Shown: positions 1 through 8,744 of the stretch, in pieces
Layout of the letters: each line of letters starts with the position of its first letter
Numbering within the stretch: the stretch's first letter is position 1
From: DAOMFM01 sp035429825
Lineage (GTDB): Bacteria > Acidobacteriota > Blastocatellia > UBA7656 > JADIYM01
DNA: 43,120 nucleotides
Direction: 5' to 3'
Assembly (NCBI GenBank): GCA_044224215.1
Contig: JBGAKX010000024.1
Coordinates: 1 to 43,120 of the forward strand
Notes under the pieces: model-generated
Database searches by the model: none
Told to the model about the DNA's origin: nothing
The model's input: the letters and a program-made list of their open reading frames with translations, nothing else
Made by a program: the position numbers and the translations under genes

Positions 1-479
1 AGTTCGACAAATCGCAGGCGCCTGACGCGCTCGAGATCGCGAGCGATTCCGCGATGGCGATGGCGCCGGCGTTCAAGCTGCAGCGCGTCACGGTCGAGCT
101 CGATCCGGATATCGACCCGTTTGCCGACTGGCACGTCGTCGGCGAGAAGGTGCGTCTCGAACGCGTGTTGTCGAACCTGCTCGGGAACGCGCTGCGGTAC
201 AGCCCGAAGGGCTCGACGGTGCGCATCGGGCTTGCGCGCGAGGATGGGTGGATTCGCATGTCGGTCGACGACGAGGGTCCTGGTGTGCCCGAGGACGTGC
301 AGGGGAGGCTGTTCCAGAAGTTCTCGCAGGGAAAGACCAAGTCGGGATCGGTCGGGCTCGGACTGTATTTCTGCAGGATGACGGTGGAGCGGTGGGGCGG
401 CGAGATCGGGTACTCGACGCGGCCCGAGGGCGGCTCGAGCTTCTGGTTCCGGCTGAAGCCGGTGCTGGAAACCATCTGA
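1..479 (+). CDS. sensor histidine kinase, C-terminal fragment
   Basis: The reading frame is open from the left edge (frame starts at base 3) to a TGA at 477-479, so only the last ~158 residues are present. They form a HATPase_c catalytic domain. The N box is ERVLSNLLGNALRYSP, the G1 box is DDEGPGVPE, an F-box-like LFQKFSQ follows, and the G2 box is GSVGLGLYFC. The sequence ends in the usual FWFRL strand shortly after G2, so the C-terminus is complete and no receiver domain is fused. The protein would bind ATP and autophosphorylate a His upstream of the window. Sensor domain and partner regulator cannot be seen. It converges on the peptide transporter operon. Confidence 0.9.
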   Translation, partial: FDKSQAPDALEIASDSAMAMAPAFKLQRVTVELDPDIDPFADWHVVGEKVRLERVLSNLLGNALRYSPKGSTVRIGLAREDGWIRMSVDDEGPGVPEDVQGRLFQKFSQGKTKSGSVGLGLYFCRMTVERWGGEIGYSTRPEGGSSFWFRLKPVLETI

Positions 480-480
480 G

Positions 481-529
481 GTTCACGGTATGGCCTCTGC
501 GGCTCTGCGTCCTGGCGTCTCTGCGTGAA
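481..529. terminator. inverted repeat between convergent genes, possible bidirectional terminator
   Basis: GTTCACG (481-487) and CGTGAAC (523-529) form a 7-bp inverted repeat across a 35-base loop made of near-repeats of CTCTGCG/TCTCTGCG. It lies in the gap between the histidine kinase stop and the dppF-like stop. There is no clear T-tract, so a terminator role is an inference from position. The CTCTGCG repeats could instead belong to a dispersed intergenic repeat. Confidence 0.3.
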
Positions 530-532
530 CTC

Positions 533-1530
533 TCACCCCAGCGGCGGCAGATCGTCGATGTGATGGCACGCCGACCAGTGCGCGGGTCCGATCTGCACGA
601 GTTCTGGTCGCTCCACCGTGCACACCTCGGTCGCGTACGGACACCTCGTATGAAAGTGGCATCCTGACGGTGGTTCGATCGGAGACGGCACATCGCCCTT
701 CAGCCTTGTCGCACTGCGCTTTCGTCCCGGAATCGGCACCGGGATCGCGGCGAGCAGGGCGCGCGTGTACGGATGCTGAGGATTTGCAAAAAGCTCCTCG
801 GTCGCCGCGTGCTCGACGATCTCGCCGAGGTACATGACCGCCACGCGATCCGAGCTGTGCTTCACCACCGAGAGGTCGTGCGCGATAAACAGATACGAGA
901 GCTTCAATTCGCGCTGCAGCTCGTCGAGCAGGTTCAGGATCTGTGCCTGGATCGACACGTCAAGCGCCGACACCGCCTCGTCGCACACGATGAACTCGGG
1001 CTCGACGGCGAGCGCGCGCGCGATCCCGATGCGCTGACGCTGGCCGCCGGAGAACTCGTGCGGATATCGGTTCATCGCGTCACGCGCGAGCCCGACGCGC
1101 TCGAGCAGCGCGCCGACGCGATCGCGCGCAGCCGCGCGGCTGTTCGCAAGCCCGTGCAGCCGGATCGCTTCGCCGACGATCTCGGCCACGGTGTATCGCG
1201 GGTTCAGCGATGAGTACGGGTCCTGAAAGATGATCTGCATCCGCCGTCGCAGCCACGCGGGTCGCGCGTTCCAAGCGTCGTCACGTCGACGCCGTCGAAC
1301 ACCACCGATCCGGACGTGGGCTCGATCAGCCGCAACACGCAGCGCCCGGCCGTGGTCTTCCCGCAGCCGGATTCGCCGACGAGGCCGAGCGTCTCGCCGT
1401 GTCCGATGACGAACGAGATGTCGTTGACCGCCTGCACGTGTCCGACGACGTGCGGGACGACGCCCTTGCGAATCGGGTAGAACTTCCTGAGGTTGGTTAC
1501 CTCCAGCAACGGTCGCGGGGCGGCGCTCAT
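533..1530 (-). CDS. oligopeptide/dipeptide ABC transporter ATPase (DppF/OppF-like), split by a one-base frameshift
   Basis: This is the second ATPase of the peptide importer. It starts at ATG 1530, overlapping the previous stop as ATGA, and reads through Walker A (GESGCGKTT, about residues 52-60) to TTLGTRDP. The frame is then lost. The rest of the protein continues in another frame from AWLRRRMQIIFQ through the signature FSGGQRQR, Walker B FIVCDEAVSALD, the H-loop AHD and the C-terminal oligopeptide-specific Cys region (GCHFHTRCPYATEVC). The break lies at the GGG at 1259-1261 on the plus strand: one more G would restore a continuous frame. A consensus error is therefore more likely than decay, since all motifs on both sides are preserved. 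Walker B has Ala where Pro is usual (DEAVSALD). Confidence 0.85.
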
Positions 1531-2522
1531 GTCGCGGACCCCGCAGCTGTCGCGTCGGTGAACGGACATGCGACGGAATGGCCCGGCCGGAGCTCGTCGA
1601 GCTCGGGCTCGATCGTCGCGCACTCTGCACGCGCAATCGAGCAGCGAGTGCGGAATCGGCAGCCCGACGGAAAGTCGAGCGGGCTCGGCACGTTGCCGGG
1701 AATGACGGGGAGCGCTCCACGCGGCGTGACGATCGATGGGAGCGACCGGAACAGCGCTCGGGTGTACGGATGCAGGGGATGCGAGAACAGGTCGTCGACC
1801 CTCGCCGTCTCGACGATCTTGCCGGCATACATCACCACGACGCGGTCCGCGACCTCGGCCACGACGCCCAGGTCGTGCGTGATCAGCAGCACCGACATCT
1901 TGAACTCGTCACGAAGCTCGGCAAGGAGATCGAGAATCTGCGACTGGATCGTCACGTCGAGCGCGGTCGTCGGTTCGTCCGCGATGAGAAGCCGTGGCCG
2001 GCACACGAGCGCCATCGCGATCATTGCGCGCTGTTTCATGCCTCCAGACAGCTGGTGCGGGTACTCGTCGATGCGGCGCTCCGGCGCCGGGATTCCGACG
2101 CGGCCGAGCATTGCGATCGCCCGGTCGCGAGCTTCGGCGACCGAACAGTGGGTGTGCTGCAGGATCGCTTCGGTGATCTGGCGCCCGATCGAGAGGATCG
2201 GATTCAGCGACGTCATCGGCTCCTGAAAGATCATCGAGATCTCGTTGCCGCGGACGGCACGCATGTCGGCACTGGAGATCTTCAACAGGTCGCGGCCCTG
2301 AAACAGGACCTCGCCGCCGGCGATTCGCCCGGGAGGCGACGGGATCAACCGCATGATCGAGAACGCCGTGACCGATTTGCCGCATCCCGATTCGCCGACG
2401 ACCGCAAGCGTTTCGGAGTCGAAGACGCTGTAGCTGATGCCGTCGACGGCGCGCGACACGCCGTCGGACGATTCGAACCACGTCTTCAGACCCCGGATCT
2501 CGAGCAGAGGTTCGCCGCTCAT
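1527..2522 (-). CDS. oligopeptide/dipeptide ABC transporter ATPase (DppD/OppD-like)
   Basis: This 331-residue ATPase powers peptide import together with the DppF-like subunit. Walker A is GESGCGKS (about residues 43-50), the Q-loop is IFQEP, the signature is LSGGMKQR, Walker B is LLIADEPTTALD, and the H-loop is THD. The C-terminal oligo_HPY extension is present with its Cys-containing segment (GCRFRTRCSIARAEC), which is typical of OppD/DppD and absent from most other ABC ATPases. The ATG at 2522 overlaps the permease stop by ATGA, and its own stop overlaps the next start in the same way, so synthesis of the cytoplasmic subunits looks coupled. Peptide versus nickel specificity cannot be decided from the ATPase. 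Confidence 0.95.
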   Translation of the reverse strand: MSGEPLLEIRGLKTWFESSDGVSRAVDGISYSVFDSETLAVVGESGCGKSVTAFSIMRLIPSPPGRIAGGEVLFQGRDLLKISSADMRAVRGNEISMIFQEPMTSLNPILSIGRQITEAILQHTHCSVAEARDRAIAMLGRVGIPAPERRIDEYPHQLSGGMKQRAMIAMALVCRPRLLIADEPTTALDVTIQSQILDLLAELRDEFKMSVLLITHDLGVVAEVADRVVVMYAGKIVETARVDDLFSHPLHPYTRALFRSLPSIVTPRGALPVIPGNVPSPLDFPSGCRFRTRCSIARAECATIEPELDELRPGHSVACPFTDATAAGSAT

Positions 2523-3634
2523 CGCTCGGTCCTCGGATCGGCCGCATCGCGCAATCCGTCGCCGAACACGTTCCACGCCATCACCGCGGCAAAGATGAAG
2601 AACCCCGGCGTAATGACCCACGTGTATTCGGTCAGGTAGCTGACGTTCTGCGCCGCGCGGAGCATGTTGCCCCACGAGGCCTCGGGCTCCTGGATGCCGA
2701 CGCCGAGATACGACAGCGCGACCTCGCCCAGAATGTAGAACGGCACGCTGAGCGTGGCAGTCACGATCACGAACGACAGCGTGTTTGGCAGGATGTGCTT
2801 GACCACGATCCACATCCTGCTGAACCCGAGCGCCTCGGCGGCGACGACGTACTCCTGCTCCTTGAGCGAGAGCACCATGCCGCGTATGACGCGAGCCTCC
2901 GACGCCCATCCGATGAACGACAGAATCAAAACGATCAGCAGGTAGATCTGGATGGAGGTCAGGTCCGAGCCGAACGACTGGCGCAGCACGAGGATCAGGT
3001 AGAGGCTCGGGAGCGCGAGGATCAACTCGACGACGCGCATCAGCAGGAAGTCGATCGCGCCACCGTAGTACCCGGCGACCCCGCCGACCAGCATGCCGAT
3101 CAGCGTCGAGATCGCAATGCCGATCAGTCCGACCGACAGTGACACGCGCGATCCGTAGAGGATTCGCGAGAAGATGTCGCGACCGAACTGGTCCGACCCA
3201 AACAGGTAGAGCCGCGCCGGCGCATCGACGGTAAACAGGTGGCGATCGGTGGGGACGAGCCACAACAGGTCGTGCCTGTCGCCGCGGCCGAACAGCCGGA
3301 TCGGGAAGGTCTCGGACGTGTCGTCCTCGTAGAGCTTGAGCGACGGATTGGCGACGCGCGTGCCGTAGATGAACGGTCGCGTAAGCGACCCGCTGGCATC
3401 GCGGACGTGGATCCTCATGAGCATCGGCGCCTGGAATGGCCGATCCTGATCGAGGGTCTCGTAGTGATACGGCGCGAGAAAATCCGCAAAGACGGCGACC
3501 ATGTACAGCGCGACGAGCACGTAGAGCGCGAGCATCGCCGCGCGGTTCTTCCGCAGCTTGAGCCAGAGCGTCTGCCAGGGGGTGCGGCTTGCGCGTGGCG
3601 CCGGCGCGGCCGATGGTTCGGGCTCGATCGACAC
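2519..3634 (-). CDS. peptide ABC transporter permease (DppC/OppC-like)
   Basis: Inner-membrane permease of 371 residues. A GTG start at 3634 is chosen because GGAG lies five bases upstream and the preceding gene stops two bases before; longer upstream reading would run into dppB. A cytoplasmic Pro/Ala-rich N-terminus is followed by a first membrane helix (about residues 30-55), then a long extracytoplasmic stretch of roughly 90 residues before the core of five helices. The EAA loop (EALGFSRMW) that docks on the ATPase is clear. The first periplasmic segment is longer than in E. coli DppC, a form seen in several peptide permeases. It ends in the conserved GDGLRDAADPR. Confidence 0.93.
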   Translation of the reverse strand: MSIEPEPSAAPAPRASRTPWQTLWLKLRKNRAAMLALYVLVALYMVAVFADFLAPYHYETLDQDRPFQAPMLMRIHVRDASGSLTRPFIYGTRVANPSLKLYEDDTSETFPIRLFGRGDRHDLLWLVPTDRHLFTVDAPARLYLFGSDQFGRDIFSRILYGSRVSLSVGLIGIAISTLIGMLVGGVAGYYGGAIDFLLMRVVELILALPSLYLILVLRQSFGSDLTSIQIYLLIVLILSFIGWASEARVIRGMVLSLKEQEYVVAAEALGFSRMWIVVKHILPNTLSFVIVTATLSVPFYILGEVALSYLGVGIQEPEASWGNMLRAAQNVSYLTEYTWVITPGFFIFAAVMAWNVFGDGLRDAADPRTER

Positions 3635-3636
3635 GG

Positions 3637-4608
3637 CTACTCCAACCTGATCCGGGGATCGAGATACGCGAGCAGAAGATCGGCCAGCAGGCTGCCAACA
3701 ACGAGCATCGCGGTCAGCATCACGATCGACGCCATGACGAGCGGTTCGTCCTTGTCCAGCAGCGCTTCGACGGTAAGCCGTCCCATCCCGGGCCACGAAA
3801 AGACGTACTCGGTGATGAATGCGCCGGACAGCAGGTACGCAAACGAGAATCCGAAGAGCGTAATCAACGGATTGATCGCGTTCCCGAGCGCGTGTCCGAA
3901 CAGGACCTTTCGCTCGGAGAGGCCCTTTGCACGCGCGGTTCGGATGTAGTCCTGCGAGAGCGTCTCGATCATCTCGCCGCGCATCTGCCGCATGTATTGC
4001 GCCATGCCGATCGTGCCGAGCACCGTCGCGGGCAAGACCAGGTGCCACAACGTGTCGACTACCTTCTGCCACGGCGTGAAGTACTGCCAGTACACCTGGT
4101 TATGAATACCGCCGACGGGAAACAGCCCGGACTTTTGCGCGAAGAAGACCATCAGGAGCGAGAAGAAGACGCTCGGAATCGAGAGGCCGACGAACGACAA
4201 TCCGCCGGCGAGCCGGTCAAACACCGTGTCCTTCTTTACTGCCGAGATCACGCCGAGGGGGATCGCGAGGCCCCACGAGATGATCAGGGCGCCGATCGCG
4301 AGAATCAGCGTGTTCACGATGCGGTCGGCAATCAGCGACCAGACGGGCGCCTGGAACTTGAACGAGTATCCAAAGTCACCCTGGACCGCGCCCTTCAGCC
4401 AGTAGCCATACCGCACAAAGACGTTCTCGCTGTCGATGTGATACTGGGCGCGCAGCATCTCGAGCCGCGCTGCGGTGATCGACGGATTCTCGGCGAGCTT
4501 TGAGAAGTAGTCGCCGGGCGCAAGCACCAGCAGAGTCTGGGTGATGAACGTGACGGCAAGGAGCAGGGGAAGGAGCGCGAGAAGCCTGCGGAGGAGAAAC
4601 GTCTTCAT
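3637..4608 (-). CDS. peptide ABC transporter permease (DppB/OppB-like)
   Basis: This 323-residue protein is a typical BPD_transp_1 permease. It has an N-terminal TM helix right after MKTFLLRR, a periplasmic domain, five more helices, and an EAA loop ARAKGLSERKVLFGHALGNA facing the ATPases. The C-terminus DPRIRLE is characteristic of DppB/OppB. The ATG at 4608 follows the binding-protein gene by 45 bases that hold a strong hairpin. No clear Shine-Dalgarno sequence precedes the ATG, so translation may be weak or may depend on the structure. It forms the transmembrane pore with the DppC-like subunit two bases downstream. Confidence 0.94.
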   Translation of the reverse strand: MKTFLLRRLLALLPLLLAVTFITQTLLVLAPGDYFSKLAENPSITAARLEMLRAQYHIDSENVFVRYGYWLKGAVQGDFGYSFKFQAPVWSLIADRIVNTLILAIGALIISWGLAIPLGVISAVKKDTVFDRLAGGLSFVGLSIPSVFFSLLMVFFAQKSGLFPVGGIHNQVYWQYFTPWQKVVDTLWHLVLPATVLGTIGMAQYMRQMRGEMIETLSQDYIRTARAKGLSERKVLFGHALGNAINPLITLFGFSFAYLLSGAFITEYVFSWPGMGRLTVEALLDKDEPLVMASIVMLTAMLVVGSLLADLLLAYLDPRIRLE

Positions 4609-4616
4609 AGGATGAG

Positions 4617-4650
4617 CGAACCCGGCGGCGCCGAACGCCAGCCGGGTTCG
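4617..4650 (-). promoter_or_regulatory. hairpin between binding-protein and permease genes
   Basis: CGAACCCGGC (4617-4626) and GCCGGGTTCG (4641-4650) form a perfect 10-bp stem with a 14-base loop, directly after the binding-protein stop and eight bases before the dppB-like ATG. No U-tract follows. In solute-binding-protein operons such structures commonly protect the upstream mRNA or end part of the transcripts so that the binding protein exceeds the permease. That role here is inferred from position. Confidence 0.6.
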
Positions 4651-4653
4651 TGC

Positions 4654-6459
4654 CTACTTGGTCAGATACAGCTCATCGAGGTTCCAGTACGTGTAGTAGG
4701 GAAGCGCGGACGGCCGGAAGTTGCCGAACCGGTTCTTGGCCGCGACGAAGTAGTTCGCCGCGACGAGGTCGATCTCCGGCAGGTTCTCGGACCACAGGTG
4801 GAGGACCTCCTTGATGCGCTGCTTTCGGACCGCGATGTCGACGGTTCGCTGATTCGCGTTCATCAGCTCGTCGATGCGCGCTTCCCACGGGGTCGCAGGA
4901 GTCTTCTGATTCGGGTTCGAGTAATGCACGAATCCGTTCGACAGGTAGATGTTGTTCGAGAGAATCGGATCGGGAGGATTGCCCGACTGCCAGCCACCGA
5001 TGACCGAGTCAAAATCGTGCAACTCCTGCAACGACTTGATGACGGACTGGAACGGGATCGCGTTCACGCTGACGTCGATGCCGACGGCCTTGAAGTCGTT
5101 CTTGAGCAGTGTCGCCATCGCGATCCGCTGGTTGTTGTCGCCGTTCGTCGTCAGCTTGAACGACACTGGGTGGCCCTTTGAATCCTCGATGACGCCGTCG
5201 CCATCGCGGTCCTCCATGCCGATCTCCTTCAGCAGGGCCTTTGCCTTCTCGATGTCGTGCGGATACTTCACGATCGACGCCTCGTCGTACCACTCCTTGT
5301 TCGCGGGCGAGATCTGCGAATACACGGGAACCCCGAATCCGTTGAAGATCGTCTTCACCATCGCCTCGCGGTCGATCGCGTACGACAGCGCCTGCCGGAA
5401 CTTGACGTCGGTGAACCACGCGATCTTGACCGGATCGACGAACGGCTTGCCGGACTTCTCGCTCCTGCCAGGGTTCTGGTTCACCATGAAGTAGTACACG
5501 TTGAATCCCGGCCCGAGGTCGTAGACCTTGAAGTCCTTGGCGGCCTCTTCGGCACGCAGTCCCGGCACGTCCTCGGGCTTCACGGTGTACATCATGTCCG
5601 TCTGGCCCGCCTTGAAATTCAGCAGCGCCGTGTTCATATCCGCGACGATCTCGATGACGACGCGATCGATGTACGGAAGACGCTGGCCGTTCGAATCGAC
5701 CTTCCAGTAGTACGGGTTGCGCTCGAGCACGACGCGCTGGTTGGCGACGTATTCGATCAGGCGGTACGGACCGCACGTGACGAGTTCGGCGGGATTGACG
5801 TCGATGCCCCACGCGCTCGAGAACGTGCCCGCCTTCCAGGCGGCCTCCAGCTTGTGCTTCGGCACAAGGTAGACGGTCCCCACGTTGATCAGCATCGCGC
5901 CGTTCGGCTCCTTGAGCGTGAACCGGACGGTCAGGTCGTCGACCGCCTCGACGAGCGGATACGTGTGGTCTGATTGCTCGAACGAGCTCTTGGCCGAGTT
6001 GTCGATCTTGGGATCGAACGTCACGTCGAACGAGAACTTGACGTCGGCCGCGGTGAACGGCGTTCCGTCGGACCACATCAACCCCTTCCGCAGATGAAAC
6101 GTCCAGACCAGTCCGTCGGCCGACGCTTCATACGAAGATGCCATGCCGCTCGAGATCTCCTGCGTGATGTTGTCGAGTCCGAGGAGCGTCGTGAACACGG
6201 GTCCCTGGATGATCTGATTCGACGACGAGTCCGTCGACGTGATGGGGTTGAACGTGCCCGGATCGCTGGGAATCGACATGACGAACATGCCGCCATAGGT
6301 TCCCGTGCCGTTGAAAACATACGGGTCCTGCGGCGGTTGGCCGAGGAACGGCGGATTCGCGACGCCACCGCTGGTCATCGTGGGGCCGACGGTCGGTTTG
6401 CATGCGGCGGCGAGGACGACGCAGACAATGACGGACAACAACGCGAAGCGACGCTTCAT
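4654..6459 (-). CDS. peptide ABC transporter substrate-binding lipoprotein
   Basis: This 601-residue family-5 extracellular solute-binding protein captures the substrate for the importer encoded downstream. It starts MKRRFALLSV and has a hydrophobic signal ending LAAAC, a relaxed lipobox, so it is probably anchored as a lipoprotein at Cys20. The SBP_bac_5 hallmarks are visible: GTFNPI near the N-terminus, LRKGLMWSDGTPFTAADV, and the mid-protein RQALSYAIDREAMV. A segment EIGMEDRDGDGVIEDSKG is an acidic calcium-loop-like insert common in these proteins. A purine-rich AGGAG precedes the ATG by about ten bases. It heads the operon. The ligand (peptide, opine, nickel or other) is not readable from sequence. 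Confidence 0.94.
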   Translation of the reverse strand: MKRRFALLSVIVCVVLAAACKPTVGPTMTSGGVANPPFLGQPPQDPYVFNGTGTYGGMFVMSIPSDPGTFNPITSTDSSSNQIIQGPVFTTLLGLDNITQEISSGMASSYEASADGLVWTFHLRKGLMWSDGTPFTAADVKFSFDVTFDPKIDNSAKSSFEQSDHTYPLVEAVDDLTVRFTLKEPNGAMLINVGTVYLVPKHKLEAAWKAGTFSSAWGIDVNPAELVTCGPYRLIEYVANQRVVLERNPYYWKVDSNGQRLPYIDRVVIEIVADMNTALLNFKAGQTDMMYTVKPEDVPGLRAEEAAKDFKVYDLGPGFNVYYFMVNQNPGRSEKSGKPFVDPVKIAWFTDVKFRQALSYAIDREAMVKTIFNGFGVPVYSQISPANKEWYDEASIVKYPHDIEKAKALLKEIGMEDRDGDGVIEDSKGHPVSFKLTTNGDNNQRIAMATLLKNDFKAVGIDVSVNAIPFQSVIKSLQELHDFDSVIGGWQSGNPPDPILSNNIYLSNGFVHYSNPNQKTPATPWEARIDELMNANQRTVDIAVRKQRIKEVLHLWSENLPEIDLVAANYFVAAKNRFGNFRPSALPYYTYWNLDELYLTK

Positions 6460-6513
6460 CAGCAGGATCTCCTCATGGATGGCGTGTCACGGGACGTGCG
6501 CGGATCGTGCCGA

Positions 6514-6542
6514 ACGATATCAAAGGCGCGTAGTGCGCTCAA
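6514..6542 (-). promoter_or_regulatory. candidate sigma-70-type promoter for the peptide transporter operon
   Basis: On the minus strand TTGAGC (6542-6537) and TATCGT (6519-6514) are separated by 17 bases. The predicted start near 6507 leaves a leader of about 48 bases before the binding-protein ATG. Motif-only evidence. Confidence 0.4.
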
Positions 6543-6550
6543 GCAGCGTG

Positions 6551-6579
6551 TTGACTGGACCGGCGGAGGGGCGTAAGAA
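6551..6579 (+). promoter_or_regulatory. candidate promoter for the HEAT-like gene
   Basis: TTGACT (6551-6556) and TAAGAA (6574-6579) have a 17-base spacer and lie about 40 bases before the ATG at 6619, which has GAGG upstream. It is back to back with the transporter promoter. Motif-only evidence. Confidence 0.35.
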
Positions 6580-6618
6580 GCTGGAAGGGTTTGGCAATCC
6601 GTCTCGACCGAGGTTGCG

Positions 6619-8241
6619 ATGACCACCACACCGCACGATTTCGGGAAGCCCGACAAGGATCTGGCACGTCGAGCGAAGGGCGACTTCGTCGACTTCCTCA
6701 ACGACGAGAAGCCGCCGATGTTCGTCGCGGACTCGCTCGCGCATCTGTTGCGGACCAGGCCGCCCGTCCACATCGATCCTGCCGAGATCGTCGAGCTCAT
6801 CTCTGCGTGGTCCGACGACCGCGCGAACGAAGTGAGCGAGCCGGTGAGCGCCGTAATGCTGACGGTGCTGCGCAGGATCCTCGACGCGCATCGTCTGGGA
6901 ATACTGCCCGCGTTCGATCCGCAGGCGTTCTATCGCGTTGTCGGCGCGGGGCTCGCCGATCGGTGCCCCCCTGGCGAAGTTGCGGCGTTTCGAACGGGTC
7001 TTCGTGACTTGCAGGGGATTGCGGCGCCGCCGGGCGAGCCGGCGCCGGCGCCGTCCGACGCCGCTTCCGAAGTCGTGGTCCAGGGAACGCCGATGTCGGT
7101 CGGCGCGGCCCAGGAGGCGGCCATCTCGCGAATCGAGCACGAAGCCTACATGACCGACGCCGATTTTGACGGCGCGTACCGCGATCTCGATGCATCGCTC
7201 GCGACGCGTCTCGGGCTTCCGATTCACGGCGCGCTTTCGCGCATCACGCGCGCTGCCGTGAGCGTCTTCAACACGGGCCGCGTGAACCAGGCGCTTCGGT
7301 TGTTCGGTCTGGTCCAGGAGTCGTTCGAACGGCTCGCGATCTCGGCCGCCGGGCGCAACGAGGTGCAATGGTCGGTGACGGAGGCCGATTTCAACGAGAG
7401 CATGCTCGGGAAGGTGCTCAACGATCCTGCGCAACGCGCGAGTGCCGCGGCTTTGGTCCATGTCGTCGGCAGCCTGCACCCTGGTGATGCGCTTGTCGCG
7501 CTCGGTGTGGAGGCGAGGCGCGACCGCCGACGGATGCTTCTGAATGCGATCGAGGCGTACGGTCCGGAGGCCTACCCGGTTTTGCTTGACCACCTGACGG
7601 CGTCGGTGTCGACGAAACAACCTTGGTATCTGACTCGCAACCTGCTGTTTCTGCTCTCGCGATTCGATCCGCCCGACGACGCATCACGGAAGCGTTCGGT
7701 CGAATCGGTAGGACGCTACGTGACGCACGACCTTCCGCAGATTCGCGCTGCGGCGATCAGCGCGCTCAAGCGCATCGGAGGCAAAGAAGCACTGCCGTAT
7801 GCCGTGCGCGTGGTCGATCCGACCGCTTATGCACCGGGGTCGATCGACGACTCGGATCTGTTGAAGCGGCATCTGGCGGTCGCGATGGAGCTCCTCGTCG
7901 AGACCGGCAACGATGCGGCGATCGCCATCGTCGCCGAGATCGCGACGGGCACGCGTGGCGGCGAATTCGACCTCGGCGCGGGGCTCAGGGACGAAGCGTG
8001 CGCGACGTTGTCGCATCGAACGTCGCCGCTGCCGCGCCGCGCGGCTCTCATCGTCGCGACGGCGCTGGGGAACATGGTCAACAAGAAGTTCAAGCTCGTG
8101 ACCGGAAAGCTGTCGTTTGGCGTTGATCCGCACCTGTGCCGTCAGCTGAGCCAGCTGATCCAGGACTCGAAGGAGCCCGAGGCCCGCGAGGTTCTCGCGA
8201 ATCCGGTCCTCGAACGCATGTTGAACCAGCCGCACCATTGA
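6619..8241 (+). CDS. HEAT-repeat-like protein of unknown function
   Basis: This 540-residue soluble protein has no signal peptide. The N-terminal ~130 residues are helical (KGDFVDFLNDEKPPMFV; FRTGLRDLQGI), followed by an Ala/Pro-rich linker near residues 135-150. The second half reads as paired helices typical of HEAT-like repeats, clearest in LPQIRAAAISALKRIGGKEA (about residues 375-395), with further helical pairs to the C-terminus. Such solenoids act as protein-binding scaffolds; no catalytic motif is visible. A start at ATG 6619 is supported by GAGG six bases upstream. It is transcribed alone, between a divergent transporter and a convergent cupredoxin gene, so context gives no role. Confidence 0.8.
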   Translation: MTTTPHDFGKPDKDLARRAKGDFVDFLNDEKPPMFVADSLAHLLRTRPPVHIDPAEIVELISAWSDDRANEVSEPVSAVMLTVLRRILDAHRLGILPAFDPQAFYRVVGAGLADRCPPGEVAAFRTGLRDLQGIAAPPGEPAPAPSDAASEVVVQGTPMSVGAAQEAAISRIEHEAYMTDADFDGAYRDLDASLATRLGLPIHGALSRITRAAVSVFNTGRVNQALRLFGLVQESFERLAISAAGRNEVQWSVTEADFNESMLGKVLNDPAQRASAAALVHVVGSLHPGDALVALGVEARRDRRRMLLNAIEAYGPEAYPVLLDHLTASVSTKQPWYLTRNLLFLLSRFDPPDDASRKRSVESVGRYVTHDLPQIRAAAISALKRIGGKEALPYAVRVVDPTAYAPGSIDDSDLLKRHLAVAMELLVETGNDAAIAIVAEIATGTRGGEFDLGAGLRDEACATLSHRTSPLPRRAALIVATALGNMVNKKFKLVTGKLSFGVDPHLCRQLSQLIQDSKEPEAREVLANPVLERMLNQPHH

Positions 8242-8268
8242 CGCGCCGGATCGCCGCCGTGTGATGCG

Positions 8269-8652
8269 CTAGGGCTTTGCGGGCTCGACGACGATCAGCG
8301 TGCCCTTCATGCCGTGGTGACCGAGGCCGCAGAAAACCGAGCAGTGAAACGTGAACTCGCCGGTCTTGTCGGGCGTGAATTCGATCACCGTTGTCTTGCC
8401 CTTCACGAGCCTGCTTTGAACGCCGAACTCCTTGAGCTCGATGCCGTGGTCGCGATCGAGCGCGGTCGCCTCGATGCGAACGGGCCGGCCGCGCGTCACC
8501 GTGATCGTCCCCGGGTCGAACACGTACTTCTTTGCCGTCATCTTGATGACCTGCGGGCCGGGCGCCTCGGATCCCGGTTGCGGGGCCTCCTGGGCGCGAG
8601 ACGCGGCGCAGCAAACGAACAACACCAGCAGAACCTGTGCAGCCACCTTCAT
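8269..8652 (-). CDS. secreted CuA-type cupredoxin (soluble COX2-like domain)
   Basis: This protein of 127 residues has an N-terminal signal peptide (KVAAQVLLVLFVCCAASRA) and a single cupredoxin domain. The C-terminal loop CSVFCGLGHHGM has the CuA ligand pattern Cys-x3-Cys-x3-His-x2-Met of cytochrome c oxidase subunit II, and the upstream ligand His lies in DHGIELKEFGV. The residue two after the first Cys, usually Glu in COX2, is Val. No transmembrane hairpin and no oxidase genes are nearby, so this is a stand-alone periplasmic copper-binding electron carrier or copper carrier. The start at 8652 rather than an upstream ATG is supported by GGAGG eight bases before it. Confidence 0.85.
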   Translation of the reverse strand: MKVAAQVLLVLFVCCAASRAQEAPQPGSEAPGPQVIKMTAKKYVFDPGTITVTRGRPVRIEATALDRDHGIELKEFGVQSRLVKGKTTVIEFTPDKTGEFTFHCSVFCGLGHHGMKGTLIVVEPAKP

Positions 8653-8744
8653 GGGTCGTACCTCCGTGGGTCGGGGGGCCACACGGAATTCTCGCACACG
8701 GTTCAATTCGGCGGCGTGTTCGCCGCGCGGACGAGCGACCGCCT

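Noticed and set aside
3239..4503. Open plus-strand frames across the permease genes
   Set aside because: Antisense shadows of DppB/DppC-like genes; no domain features.
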